From Cyrtodaria siliqua (lineage: Eukaryota > Mollusca > Bivalvia > Adapedonta > Hiatellidae): DNA of 64,000 nt. The stretch covers positions 124,001 to 188,000 of the forward strand of contig JAWPHD010003078.1 of NCBI GenBank assembly GCA_037043455.1, in the 5' to 3' direction. A model generated the notes under the pieces. The model saw only the letters and a program-made list of their open reading frames with translations. It was not told the DNA's origin and did no database searches. The translations under genes and the position numbers were made by a program. Position 1 is the first letter of the stretch; each line of letters begins with the position of its first letter. Shown one piece after another: positions 33,622 through 45,527 of the stretch.

Positions 33622-36600
33622 AGCCTTAACATCAAGACTGAGCCTAAACATAAAGACTGAGCCAAACATAAAGACTGAGCCTAAACATAAAGACTGAGCC
33701 TAAACGTAAAGACTGAGCCAAAACATAAAGACTGAGCCTAAACATACTGAGCCTAAACATAAAGACTGAGCTAAAACATAAAGACTGAACCAAACATAAA
33801 GACTGAGCCTAATTATAAAGACCGAGCCTAAACATAAATACTGAGCCTAAACATAAAGACTAAGCTAAAACATAAAGACTGAGCCTAAACATAAAAACTG
33901 AGCCTAAACATAAAGACTAAGCTAAAACATAAAGACTGAGCCTAAACATAAAAACTGAGCCTAAACATAAAGACTATGCTAAACATAAAGACTGAGCCTA
34001 AACATAAAGACTGAGCCTAAACACAAAGAATGAGCCTAAACATAAAGACTGAGCCTAAACGTAAAGACTGAGCCAAAACATAAAGACTGAGCCTAAACAT
34101 ACTGAGCCTAAACATAAAGACTGAGCTAAAACATAAAGACTGAACCAAACATAAAGACTGAGCCTAATTATAAAGATCGAGCCTAAACATAAAGACTGAG
34201 CCTAAACATAAAGACTGAGCTAAAACATAAAGACTGAACCAAACATAAAGACTGAGCCTAATTATAAAGACCGAGCCTAAACATAAAGACTGAGCCTAAA
34301 CATAAAGACTAAGCTAAAACATAAAGACTGAACCAAACATAAAGACTGAGCTAAAACATTAAGACTGAGCCAAACATAAAGACTGAGCCTAAACACAAAG
34401 ACTGAGCATAAACACAAAGACTGAGCCTAAACATAAAGACTGAGCCTAAACGTAAAGACTGAGCGAAACATAAATACTGAGTTAAACTCAAAGACTGAGC
34501 CTAAACATACTGAGCCTAAACATAAAGACTGAGCTAAAACATAAAGACTGAGCCAAACATAAAGATTGAGCCTAATTATAAAGACTGAGCCTAAACGCAA
34601 AGACTGAGCCACACATAAAGACTGAGCCTTAACATAAAGACTGAGCCAAACATAAAGACTGAGCCTAAAGACTGAGCCTAAAGACTGAGCCTAAAAATAA
34701 AGACTCAGCCTAAACACAACGACTGAGCCTAAACACAAAGACTGAGCCTAAACATAAAGACTGAGCCTAAACATAAAGACTGAACTTAACATAAAGACTG
34801 AGCCTTAACATACTGAGCCTAAACATAAAGATTGAGCCAAACATAAAGACTGAGCCTAATAATAAAGACTGAGCCTAAACTTAAAGACTGAGCCTAAACA
34901 TAAAGACTGAGCCTAAAGACTGAGCCTAAACATAAAGACTGAGCCTAAACACAAAGACTCAGCCTAAACATAAAGACTGAGCCTAAACGTAAAGACTGAG
35001 CTAAACATAAAGATTGAGCTAAACATAAAGACTGAGCCAAAACATAAAGACAATACCACTTTTATTCTAAAGAGCCTAAACATAAAGAATGAGCCTAAAC
35101 ATAAAGACTGAGCCTAAACATAAAGACTGAGCCAAAACATAAAGAATCAGCCAAACATAAAGACTGAGCCTAAACGCAAAGACTGAGCCAAACATAAAGA
35201 CTGAGTCTTAACATAAAGACTGAGCCTAAACATAAAGACTGAGCCAAACATAAAGACTGAACCTAAACATAAAGAATGAGCCTACAGACTGAGCCTAAAC
35301 ATAAAGACTGAGCCTAAACGTAAAGACTGAGCTAAACATAAAGACTGAGCTAAACACAAAGACTGAGCCAAAACATAAAGACTGAGCCTACACATAAAGA
35401 CTGAGCCGAACATAAAGACTGAGCCTAAACATAAAGACTGAGCCGAACATAAAGACTGAGCCTAAGCGCAAAGACTGAGCCTAAACATAAAGACTGAGCC
35501 AAAGCGCAAAGACTGAGCCAAACATAAAGACTGAGCTAAACATAAAGACTGAGCATAAACATAAAGACTAAGCCAAACATAAAGACTGAGCATAAAGACT
35601 GAGCCAAAACATAAAGACTGAGCCTAAACATACTGAGCCTAAACATAAAGACTGAGCCAAACATAAAAACTGAGCCTAATTATAAAGACTGAGCCAAACA
35701 TAAAGACTGAGCCTAAACGCAAAGAATGAGCCTAAACGCAAAGAATAAGCCAAACATAAAGACTGAGCCTAAACATAAAGACTGAGCCAAAACATAAAGA
35801 CTGAGCCTAATTATAAAGACTGAGCCAAACATAAAGACTGAGCCTAAACGCAAACACTGAGCCTAAACATAAAGACTGAGTCTAAACATAAAGACTGAGT
35901 CTAAACATAAAAACTGAGCCTAAACATAAAGACTGAGCGTAAACATAAAAACTGAGCCTAAACATAAAGACTGAGCCTAAACGCAAAGACTGAGCCAAAC
36001 ATAAAGACTGAGCCTAAACATAAAGACTGAGCGTAAACATAAAGACTGAGTCAAACATAAAGACTGAGCCTAACCATAAAGACTGAGCCTAAACATAAAG
36101 ACTGAGTCAAACATAAAGACTGAGCCTAAACATAAAGACTGAGCCTAAACATAATGACTGAGCATGAACGCAAAGACTGAGCCTAAACATAAAGAGTGAG
36201 CCTAAACATAAAGACTAAGCTAAACATAAAGACTGAGCCAAAACATAAAGACTGAGCCAAACATAAAGACTGAGCCTAATTATAAAGACTAAGCCTAAAC
36301 ATAAAGACTGAGCCTAAACGCAAAGACTGAGCCAAACATAAAGACTGAGCCTTAACATAAACTGAGCCTAAACATAAAGACTGAGCCAAACATAAATACT
36401 GAGCCTAATTATAAAGACTGAGCCTAAACATAAAAAGACTGAGTCAAACATAAAGACTGAGCCTAAGCGCAAAGACTGAGTCTTAACATAAAGACTGAGC
36501 TAAACATAAAGACTGAGCCAAAACATAAAGACTGAGCCTAAACATAAAGACTGAGCCTAAACATAAAGACTGAGCTAAACATAACGACTGAGCCAAACAT

Positions 36601-36760
36601 AAAGACTGGGTCTAATTATAAAGACTGAGCCTAAACATAAAGACTGAGCTTAAACGCAAAGACTGAGCCAAACATAAAGATTGAGCCAAACATAAAGACT
36701 GAGCCTAAACATAAAGACTGAGCCTAAATACTGAGCCTAAACATAAAGACTGAGTCTAAA
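33622..36760. repeat. 3.1 kb minisatellite of a 19-bp unit
   Basis: About 165 degenerate copies of AAAGACTGAGCCTAAACAT with variants (GCCAAA, GCTAAA, AAACGC, TAATTA) and shortened units. Blocks repeat as larger units: 33716-33830 recurs nearly exactly at 34072-34180. A piece of the left flank, CAATACCACTTTTATTCTAA, reappears inside the array at 35051, so an ancestral duplication included the array edge. Minus-strand frames encode only a Leu/Ser/Val-rich repeat. Confidence 0.97.
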
Positions 36761-36884
36761 CGCCATGAAGTCATATTTATCAGAAAATGTATTTTTTCTC
36801 AATCATGCTGAAGCTATGCCATTTATTTACGGGAACATCTAATTCCTTCCATTGTTTTGCTTTGTTCCTGTAGAACTACTTTTT

Positions 36885-37449
36885 TTAAAGGGACACATGG
36901 CAGTCTCGAAGTTTGTGTCTAACTATCAAGCCTTAAAATTAGCACCTCGATTTCTAAGTCCATTATCATTTTGACCTTATACCTGCTTGCATATAATTAA
37001 ACAAAATCTTGAGATCTCAGTTTTCTTCGCTATTCTACCAGGGAGTAAGCATACAGGGAGGAGACATGGGTTCATAAACGCTCTAGTTTATCAATTTTGC
37101 ACCAAATCTGGCAGATAAAAACCCAACAACATGTTAAAAGAACGGAAGTAGTTATATCCACGCAGTAGTGAAACACACGCGCGACAACATAAAACGGCAA
37201 AATGGTCCGTGTCTCCTCCCTGTATACTTACTCCCTGATTCTACCACATATTTAAATATATTATTAGTGCACTATAATCAACAATTAATAATATCAATTT
37301 GCTTTTATTTAGTCTAATAATTAATATCAATGATTATAAATATGCAAGTTTTGTAGAAAAATAACGGGACGCCGCTAGCTTTAAAAAGAGACGTAATAAA
37401 CCTTAAATCAATGTTTTAAACAAATCAAGATTGCCATGTGTTCCTTTAA
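36885..37449. mobile_element. TTAA-flanked miniature element, copy 2 (interrupted)
   Basis: TTAA then AGGGACACATGGCAGTCTCG at the left; CAAGATTGCCATGTGTTCCT then TTAA at the right. The body matches copy 1 (GCATATAATTAAA, TATAATCAACA, AATAACGGGACGCCGC) and is interrupted by a 199-bp CAGGGAG element at 37039-37237. Confidence 0.82.
37032..37244. mobile_element. CAGGGAG-ended element nested in copy 2
   Basis: A 199-bp body (37039-37237) with near-perfect terminal repeats: CAGGGAGTAAGCATACAGGG then AGGAGACA, and the complement at the right. ATTCTAC flanks both sides (37032-37038 and 37238-37244), a 7-bp duplication. It uses the same ends as the 27-bp micro-element at 24560. Confidence 0.85.
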
Positions 37450-37550
37450 AATCTGCTCTGTTTACTAATTCATGTTCTTTTTTCTGCTCCAAATTTAGTA
37501 AACAACCTCAATTCATGGAAACCAACTAAAGTGATAAGCATGTAAAATAA

Positions 37551-37895
37551 TGAATATGTATATACCCATGTTTTAATAAACAAGTGAAGCTCCAATAGTG
37601 GTGCGAATGCCGGATTGCGAATTCAACATTTAAATATGATAAATATAAGTAAAAAGGGTGATAATTCAGGTAAAATAAAGGCAGAGTTATGGTTCTTGTC
37701 ATATAATGTTGTGTAATGATAAGGCACAAATTTGTGTGCCAAATTTCAGAGCTTGTCGTTTATGAGAAACAAGGATTTTTCAAAAAATCATTGTGAGAAA
37801 TGAGTAAAACAATAAAAACCAAACACAAAACTTCAAAACACGTCAAAACACGTAGACGGACAGACGGAAAGACAGACCGAAGTCGTCAAACACTA
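37551..37895 (-). repeat. Dispersed 350-bp repeat, copy 2
   Basis: Reverse complement of the repeat at 22739-23097, about 70 percent alike by eye. It ends with AGACGGACAGACGGAAAGAC, matching the (TCTG)n-like run of copy 1. Confidence 0.75.
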
Positions 37896-38676
37896 AAACT
37901 ATAAGCCTGCATTTGCTATGCAATCCGACTAAAAAAAAAGCTGTCTTTAATTAATCTTAGCAGGTGACGTGAGGCCGATGGAACGCAGCATTGAACACAT
38001 TATAACCTGTGATCGGCCTGCGTCAAGGAATGTAACCTGCTGTTTACGCAGCTAGAAGCGATAGTGGAAACTCGACCAATACCGTCATTCGTATTGTTCA
38101 AGGACGTGTACGAAATGTTGCGAATGAACGATAAGGTGTTTCTTGTTTGCATCGCGACACCGTTCGCCACATGGTGCTCGCATGGTGTCCAAAACGCACT
38201 TGGCCTGGTATCCCAACTCGCTGGTTGCCATTGTACAGTGTTCCAGAACAGCCGCATTGTGCAATTAACAGCACGAGTTGCTAGCAATTGTTACGCATTT
38301 GTAACATATATATCATTTGCATAGCAGATTGCCATTATACTAATTAGTGCTAATTAGATATCATTAATTAAAGTGTATAACGGCGTGTGTTTCCATATGT
38401 GCATTCCAGCGTTTCCAAGTCGCAGCACCAACATCTCGACAAGTGTTTGGCGTTTCTTCGTCAGTATATGTAAACACTGTCCGGATAATATGATTGATAT
38501 TTTCTTACTTTTGAAGATGAATGGCTACCCTTTTTGTAGTATCAATTAACTAATTTAACTCTTAAACATTATATGAACATTTCTTGATAGTCCCGGAGAG
38601 AAACATATATTTAAATCCGCTACTAATTTGTATGTAAAAATAAGTATTATTTGCATGACGTAGATACTACTTTTAC
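37896..38676. other. Gene-free stretch
   Basis: Overlapping frames of 86-95 codons on both strands (38000-38324) show no known family. More GC-rich than its surroundings but nothing can be assigned. Confidence 0.4.
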
Positions 38677-38896
38677 TAAAGGAAAAACAACATTAAACTC
38701 GATATAGATATCACCTCATCTCATTATTGTGTAAATATCGTTCAAACTACCACCACCAACAGTGTTATTAAGTTTACATATATTTTATGTATCTTGCCTT
38801 TCTTGTATTTTCTATCTTGTATTTGTTATAGAGAGCCCTAAGGAAGATTAGTATAACTAATTGGGTCACCTTCGATAAATAAAGACTTTCAACTAC
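38677..38896 (+). mobile_element. LINE 3'-end fragment
   Basis: Starts with GGAAAAACAACATTAAACTC and runs to CGATAAATAAAGACTTTCA. It matches the last codons and the 3' untranslated region of the LINE at 41525-43297 (opposite strand) almost without gaps. A severely 5'-truncated copy of the same family. Confidence 0.88.
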
Positions 38897-39000
38897 TACG
38901 TGACTGAACGGGGAAATGGTGCAAATCTGAATTGTATAGCTGTACAATTATTGCCATATAATTGATAAATACATTTACCTGTGGATTAATTTATCTGTTT

Positions 39001-39222
39001 AAAGTTTAGCCTCGTCCGTCGGATGGGGACGTAAACCGGGCGGTCCCTTGTATCGGTCTACCCTCCGAGCACGTTAAAGAACCATAGGAATCTATTCGAT
39101 AATAAGAGTAGGGCAGGTTCCCGGATTCCTATGTATCCTTCCCCTCTCTCTGGGGCGGCTCTAAATAACCTATACTGTGTTGATGAGCCGTTAAACAACA
39201 TTCATTCATTCATTCAAAGTTT
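39001..39222 (+). mobile_element. SINE tail copy with target duplication
   Basis: The body 39008-39215 starts GCCTCGTCCGTCGGATGGGG and ends CGTTAAACAACATTCATTC plus further ATTC repeats. AAAGTTT flanks it (39001-39007 and 39216-39222). No tRNA-like head. It begins at essentially the same point as the headless copy at 45539-45733, so this may be a discrete subfamily. Confidence 0.82.
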
Positions 39223-39679
39223 TCTACGTCATCAAATATTAATCTTATTCTCGCTTTTCACAGATATTGCAATGTGTGAATGGTAAATAGCTATTGTTGT
39301 GTATTGATTCGATTTAAATAAACATAAACATGTTCATGAAACAAAACATGGCCGGAGAACTTTAAGCGCAATAAGAGAGTCAAGAATACTGTCCGAGTAA
39401 TAGTATACAGTAAAACGAATTACACCCTGTGATCTACAAGACTTGCCGACTTCATCATAATTATGTAAGTCTCTTTTTGTCAAATAACGATATGTCTTCT
39501 TGTAGAAGTGAGCTAAGTACTCAGTTTTATAGTTCAGTCACACTGGAATACCACGCCGTAGGAACATCACCTGATACCACACCCACTGATATTATACATG
39601 CCCGAGGGCCGCCCAGCCCTAGAACTACCCTTAGTAAGCAAGAGAGCGAGCTTCTAGTACTACTTTACAAGGGTGTCTT

Positions 39680-39960
39680 TGACGGCGCTGTTACAGTGGG
39701 TAGCACGTTCGACTCTAAGACAGGAGATCACGGGTTCTGATGCCACATTGGCGTGTCCTTAAGCAAGACACTATCCGTAGCCTCGGAATATGACGTTAAC
39801 TGGGCGGTCCCGTGTATCGGCGATTCTCCGATCACGTTAAAGAACCACATAGGAATCTATTCGATTGTAAAAGCAATTCGCGGTTCCCTGATTCCGATGT
39901 ATCCTTTCCCTCTTTCTGTGGGCGCTCGAAATAACCTAAACAGTGTGTGAATGAGCCATT
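39680..39960 (+). mobile_element. tRNA-derived SINE, diverged copy
   Basis: The head has A-box-like ACAGTGGGTAGCACG and B-box-like GGGTTCTGATGCC. The body has GGGCGGTCCCGTGTATCGGC, CACGTTAAAGAACCACATAG and GAATCTATTCGAT, as in the copies at 39008, 45241 and 45539. The spurious 65-codon frame here is part of the SINE. Confidence 0.8.
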
Positions 39961-40334
39961 AAATGTAAATTCAATTGTCTCTGGAGGGAAAAAGGAACAC
40001 GAGTAAAGGAGGAAAAATTCAAGCTAGACCGCAAAACCATAAAATGTATTAGGTACTCGAAATGCACCTACCACTTGAAATGTCTATACATTATTCGAGT
40101 TTACTCATTTCGATGCAGGGTCCAGCATTGCCAGTACTGCAATTTGCATTTGTACATTTTTGGGGACGGTGCGGTTCAGTCTCCTCCGTATCGTTATCGG
40201 CTTGCGACAACCCGCTCCACAGGTCACGCGCCACGTGCATTCAACAGCTGTTTTGTCTTCGGCATAAGTGGCTTAATTAACAGGCGTGAAGTAATGGAAT
40301 CAGCAGAAGACGATGACAACATTGCTGGAGTGGA

Positions 40335-40805
40335 TTGCACGTTTCTAATTTGTTTCACCGAGTACCGTTATTAAAATTGTCTTTTGATGCAGTTATTACG
40401 CGTTGTTGTGAATTGAAAGTTTGGAGTGGGACGCGTTTTTATGATATTCATTTACTTTTACGGCTCTTGAAAAAATGGCAACGTGAATCTCTGTGCGCTT
40501 TGTTATGTCATAAAACACTACTCCTGTACAATCATTTACACGATATTTACCAACAGAAAACAAGTAAAAAAGATTTTAATAGTGAATTACAAGGAGGTCA
40601 TACTTTGTTAATGTGTTTTCCACTTCTACAAGCACTTGCGACCTTTGTTAAGTCGACACAAGAGGCAGGCCCTAGCGGTATATTGAAGAAACCTCACTTT
40701 GACATAAAATTTGAATCCATAAAACACATAATACTTATACAGTCAGACTACAGGCACCATTATCTAACCCGAATTCCAGTCTGTAGGTTTAAAACACATA
40801 TCTGA
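40335..40805 (+). other. Unrecognised 156-codon ORF
   Basis: An open frame without family resemblance that I can name. It contains hydrophobic, Leu-rich stretches (LLLRLLKKWQRESL, LLMCFPLLQAL) and no catalytic motif. No promoter, splice sites or poly(A) signal were tied to it. It may be a chance ORF or a decayed fragment. Confidence 0.15.
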
Positions 40806-40934
40806 AAATACAAAATGATGTTAAGAGTAAATAAATATGAAAACATAAACAAAATAGGATATTTAAATAAATAGTATTAACGACTGATCTTTTTTAATGG
40901 TGTTTTAAGTAATTTTTAGCACATATAAGATCAT

Positions 40935-41115
40935 ATATAACGGTCGATTTGTTGTGGTAGAGGCAGACAACCCCAATTTCCCTGGGTAGAACCAGAACTT
41001 TATATCTCCCGCCATCCGTAAGAGTCGCTTTTACACTTGACAAGTAACGCTCAAAGTGTGATTCAAACCCGCAGCGGGGAGTTTCGAGAACGTTTTAGAC
41101 GCAGCGTCTTTTTTT
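40935..41115 (-). mobile_element. tRNA-derived SINE
   Basis: On the minus strand: a B-box-like GGGTTTGAATCAC, then TCTTACGGATGGCGGGAG, GGTTCTACCCAGGGAAATTG and a tail with CGTTATATATGATC. Same family as 51070-51312; the A-box part of the head has decayed. Confidence 0.7.
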
Positions 41116-41255
41116 TACCTTCTCTGCGATTGCTATCGCCCAGTATGTGCAATCTATGTGCGTCATAGTTGCTCTGGTTGTTACGTACAATATATAAACT
41201 ACTTCCCCGCCTGCACCCACACTTTATGATAGTGCTGGCCGCTGGTGTGGTGATA

Positions 41256-41303
41256 TCGGGAGCAGCCCTCTCCGAATTTCGATCAGTTATCGAATTACGT
41301 TAA
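41256..41303 (-). repeat. Dispersed 47-bp repeat (pair with 44776-44822)
   Basis: CGGGAGCAGCCCTCTCCGAA, TTTCGATCAGTTATCGAATT and ACGTT form the reverse complement, with few mismatches, of 44776-44822. Confidence 0.7.
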
Positions 41304-41304
41304 A

Positions 41305-43400
41305 ATAGTATACCAGAATCAATGGATATGGAAGCCGCCATTTTGTTGAGATCTATGATTTGCATCATATTTTTAAATTACCATATACTAGTATGTGGAA
41401 TATTTAAAAATATGAAAAATTACCGATTTATAGGAAAGAAACTATAAAAAATAATATATATTAAAGTATAATAATGCATTTTATGATCAGCCTAGTCAAG
41501 GAGTTTGCATATATGGTAATTTAGAACTATGAATGAATGAATGAATGAAAGTCTTTATTTATCGAGGGTGACCCAATTAGTTTATACTAATCTTCCTTGG
41601 GGCCCTCTATAACAAATACATGATACAAAATACAAGAAAGGCAAGATACATAAGATATATGTAAACATAATAACATTGTTGGTGGTGGTAGTTTGAACGA
41701 TATTTACACAATAATAAGATGAGATGATATCTATATCGAGTTTAATGTTGTTTTTCCTTTATCCATTTCATGCAATTGTTTGTAAAACTTTTCATTGTTG
41801 CACACTTCTGAATGTGCTCTGGAATATTATTCCATAAAATGGTCCCGGAGTAAGACATGCTGCCCTTGAAAAGTTCCCGATTAGGCTTAGGAATACTAAA
41901 ATTAGTATCAGTTAGTGATCGAAGACTTCTGTCAGTTGAATTACGAGTAGTAAACATATCGGAAATATATGAAGGGGCAGTATTGTTCGAAACTCTATAC
42001 ATGAATTTGGCCTTTTGAAGTATAATTCGCTGATCAATTGTGAGGCAATTTAGTTGTTCCATAGCGGCTTGAAAAGTAATATACTGTTCACCTAAAATAA
42101 CGTGACATGCCCTTTTTTGCATTATTAAAAGGCTGTTGATATTTTTTCGACTTGTGTTACCCCAGATTACATTACAAAAGTCTAGATGTGGCTGTATGTA
42201 AGCTTTATAGAAAATAATTCGATAATTCAAAGGAATAAAATATTTTATTCTTGACAGTAACCAAACATTTCTGGCTATTTTTTTCTTAATAAACAATATG
42301 TGGTCATCCCATTTTAAATTTTCATTTATATTTACTCCTAAAATTTTATCACCGGTAGTAATCTGTAAATCAATGTCATTATAGCGCAAAGAAAGTGATT
42401 TATCTTCTAATCTGGCACGTCGATGCGGTGTGGTTACAAAAAGGACTTTCGTTTTTGACGCATTTAATACCATACCGTTATGCAAGCACCAGACTTTCAA
42501 AATATCAAGAGCTTTCTGTAGATTTATTTCTATTATATCTTTGGATCCGTTTATTTCGTATATGGTAGTATCGTCTGCATACATATCTGTATTAGAAACA
42601 ATGCCATTCAGTTCAAGGGGAAGGTCATTGATGAACACCAAAAACATTAAAGGTCCTAGTATGGACCCTTGAGGTACCCCACACGTTATTGTTTGTTCCT
42701 TAGAAAGAGCACCTTTCAAAGATACGACTTGTTTCCTATCTGACAGGTAAGATTTGAACCATTGCAGTGTAAGCTCACCACATTTATATAACTTTAATTT
42801 TTGAAGTAAAATGTTATGATCCACCAGATCGAATGCCTTCCGGAAATCTACCATTATAGCACCTGCAAATTTTCCTTCATTTAATGCCTTTAGCCATTTA
42901 TCTATCATATAAACCAAAGCTGTTTCACAGCTATGTTCTTTCCTGAAACCACTTTGTGACTTACATAAAAGCTGATAGAATTGTAGAAAACTCATGAATG
43001 AATCATGCACATGTCTTTCAATTAATTTTGATATTGTAGGTAATACAGAAATAGGCCTATAATTGTTTACATCGTCAGACGGTCCGGCTTTAAATAACGG
43101 AAACACTTTCGCATGTTTCCAGGTGTTTGCGAATACACCTTGTTTAATACTACTATTAATTAAATGTGTAATACTGTTTGATATGCAATTAGCTGATAGT
43201 TTGAGAAGTTTTGGGCCAATTTGGTCAAGCCCAGTTGCTTTTGAAGAATCTAAATTTACCAACATATTTCGCACCTGAACTTCGGTTATTAATGGGATAT
43301 TATGACGTCATAGTTCTCAAAATGGCGGCTTCCATATCCGTCAAATGATCGTATCGTCTTTGTTTATCATCCGATTTCACTAATTTACTATGTCATTTAT
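41305..43400. repeat. Foldback element Z, copy 2, split by a LINE
   Basis: The left part (41305-41524) starts near ATGGATATGGAAGCCGCCAT and ends ATGGTAATTTAGAACTATG. The right part (43298-43400) resumes with TATGACGTCATAGTTCTC and AATGGCGGCTTCCATATCCG. Joined, they match copy 1 at 33230-33620. The LINE at 41525-43297 interrupts it at the point where copy 1 reads GAACTGTGATGTCATAG. TATGA on both sides may be a 5-bp target duplication. Confidence 0.8.
41525..43297 (-). mobile_element. 5'-truncated LINE with intact reverse-transcriptase frame
   Basis: One uninterrupted frame runs from the truncation point (43297) to the TAA at 41742-41744, over 510 codons, with no true start of its own. Blocks in order: LDSSKATGLDQIGPKLLK, HAKVFPLFKAGPSDDVNNYR, SQSGFRKEHSCETALVYMID, motif A FRKAFDLVDH, motif B GVPQGSILGPLMFLVFINDL, motif C YADDT, LNASKTKVLFV, KILGVNINENLKWDDH, QPHLDFCNVIWG and LWNNIPEHIQ. 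The 3' UTR of about 200 bp ends AATAAAGACTTTCATTC with further ATTC repeats. The apurinic endonuclease and any ORF1 are missing. The intact frame suggests recent insertion. It copies RNA at nicked target DNA; CR1/Jockey-type family, clade uncertain. A 3'-end copy lies at 38677. Confidence 0.95.
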
Positions 43401-43599
43401 GATCTAGTTGGGACATATTTCTAGCACTGTCATGGTACATTTATGATTTTTGATTATTTTTTTCATATATAGAAATGAGCCTATGAATACAAATATAATT
43501 ATGACATCCCGTGTTAAGTTTTAAATAATGAAGTCATATCTGAAGACACACGTCACGCTATTTTCAGTAGATTTTTGTTGATTCGTTGAATACTGTTTT

Positions 43600-43760
43600 A
43601 CGCCATTTTCAGCACATTTTAGGCTATATATGACGATCGCTTTGTTTTTATTGGTGGAGGCAGACCATTTCTGCCTGGGTAGCACCAGTACAGTGTACCT
43701 CCCGCCAGGAACGTTTAATACACGTTCCTGCTCCCGCCAACCGTAAGAATAGGCACGTGT
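43600..43760 (-). mobile_element. SINE body fragment
   Basis: TATATATGACGATCGCTTTG, GGTGGAGGCAGACC, CTGGGTAGCACCAGTAC and CCTCCCGCCA match the minus-strand SINE at 51070. A local AGGAACGT/ACGTTCCT inverted duplication interrupts it. Confidence 0.68.
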
Positions 43761-44370
43761 TGGCAGTACTCGTATATGGGTTGTTTTTCATGAGATTGTA
43801 AGTTAGTTTTGTTTAAAATGCGTGTAGATAATTAGGAATGACAACATTGCATTTATATTTTATTACTAATACAAGACGAAAAAAAATCAATGTCTCGTGT
43901 GTGTTTTTCAGTTGCCGAAATTATCAGATGTTTTAAATGCACTACAAAGTGCTACATATGCTCCTCATTTTTGGTCTACGAATAATAGACACTTCATGGA
44001 CACATCCTTGATTAATGAATGCAAATGAAATGCAGGTTATCAGCTGCCCAAGAGATTTGACCCCATGCTGTTCAGCGCGCGAGCCACTGCTGTTGTAGTG
44101 GAATGCGATCGGGCAGTAATGACCCCTAATGCACACCGTATTATAATTATGATTTTTTGTTAATATTACATGTCTTTGAACCATTTTTGTCTATGAAACC
44201 TCGATTTTACTCTCATCCCATATCGCCTGTATTGTTCTTGTTGTCGTACTTTGTGGCCATAACTGCAGGACGTTGATGTGGCGTGTGTTGCCACCGGTTC
44301 CACGTGTTACTTGGGCATAGCTAGGCCAAAATTGACAGCATATACCTGATGTTTAACTTATCATATGAGG
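43761..44370. other. Gene-free stretch
   Basis: No gene or repeat identified; an 80-codon minus-strand frame has no known family. Confidence 0.45.
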
Positions 44371-44582
44371 TCCGGCCCCACCCCCTCCCCCCACCCCACC
44401 ACCACCACCCACCAACCTCCCACTCCCACGTTTTATTGTTTTGATGTTAGAATGCATTAGGTGCATTCTGACTTATATTTCAAATGTATAGCAAGGTGAA
44501 GGATAAGTACACAAAATGTATCTGAAAATACACCCCCACCCTCACCCCACCCCACCCCACCCCTACCACCACCCACCACCGC
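44371..44582 (-). other. C-rich tracts with G-quadruplex potential on the minus strand
   Basis: Two tracts (44373-44428 and 44528-44582) consist of CCCCACC-type runs. Read on the minus strand each has more than four runs of three or more G separated by one to three bases, the standard quadruplex pattern. Confidence 0.6.
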
Positions 44583-44775
44583 TGCCCTAGCTTTATTGCA
44601 TTTTTTTTTTTTGGAACGTTTTATTTTTTGATTTCTGAAAATTAGGCAGTGCCTACGCGGATCTACTTCAATGGTGTAGGCAGTCCTAATGTTGATAGTC
44701 CCATCGCCCGCTAGGGCACAGTCGAGCCAGAATTATTGTATGTGAGTTTTAAATGTGGATTTGATTCTAATAATT

Positions 44776-44905
44776 ACCGTAATTCGATAATTGATCGAAA
44801 GTCGGTCCGGGCTGCTCCCGTCCTGCATTTGGAGTTACCATAAAGCTGGGTGTGGTGGGTGGGGTTGGTGGCGGGGTTGGGGTATATATTGGGCGGTGGC
44901 AACCG
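44776..44905 (+). repeat. Dispersed 47-bp repeat followed by a G-rich tract
   Basis: 44776-44822 matches 41256-41303 inverted. 44848-44905 is G-rich (GGTGGGTGGGG, GGCGGGGTTGGGG) and fits a quadruplex pattern on the plus strand. Confidence 0.6.
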
Positions 44906-45230
44906 GTGTCATCATGGCGCCAAACTGATTTTGTGCAGTTCATTAGTTGATAAAAATTATGTTCTGTGTTTATTTAGAGCAGCAGACAATTATAATTTAA
45001 CCGTATAGTTGTATTATTGTTCTTTATAATACAGTAATCAAATTCAGCTGTTTTAAATATTATAAGAATCTTCTACAGAATATGTACGGAAAAAACTTAC
45101 TCCTTCTGCTTTATGTAATGACTGTTCACGTTTTTATTTCAATCAGGGACGAAAGTAATTGAAGATGCTCTTATTGTGCACGTGCTTTCATCAGTAATAT
45201 TGTCAAAGAGGCCCGACAACTCTACAGGTG

Positions 45231-45527
45231 CAAGTATACTAAATGAAATGAATGTTGTTTAACGCCTCATCAAACAGTATAGGTTATTTAGAGCCGCCAC
45301 AGAGAGAGGGGTACATATGAATCCGGGAACCGTGACCTACTCTTATTATCGAATAGATTCCTGTGGTTCTTTAAAGTGCTCGGAGGATAGACCGATACAC
45401 GCCCGGTTTACGTCCCCATCCTAAGGGAAACACAGCGACGAAACTCGTTGGCACCACGGAGGATTGAACCCGGTTGTCCGGTTACAAATCCGCCGCGCTA
45501 TCGACTGCGCCACGCCACAAGTATACT
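45231..45527 (-). mobile_element. Full tRNA-derived SINE with 10-bp target duplication
   Basis: CAAGTATACT flanks both ends (45231-45240 and 45518-45527). On the minus strand the head reads GTGGCGCAGTCGATAGCGCG (A box), an anticodon-loop-like TTTGTAA (TGT, Thr-like) and GGGTTCAATCCTCC (B box). Then come GATGGGGACGTAAACCGGGC, CGGTCTATCCTCCGAGCAC and the end CGTTAAACAACATTCATTTC. The most complete member of this family in the window. Confidence 0.9.
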
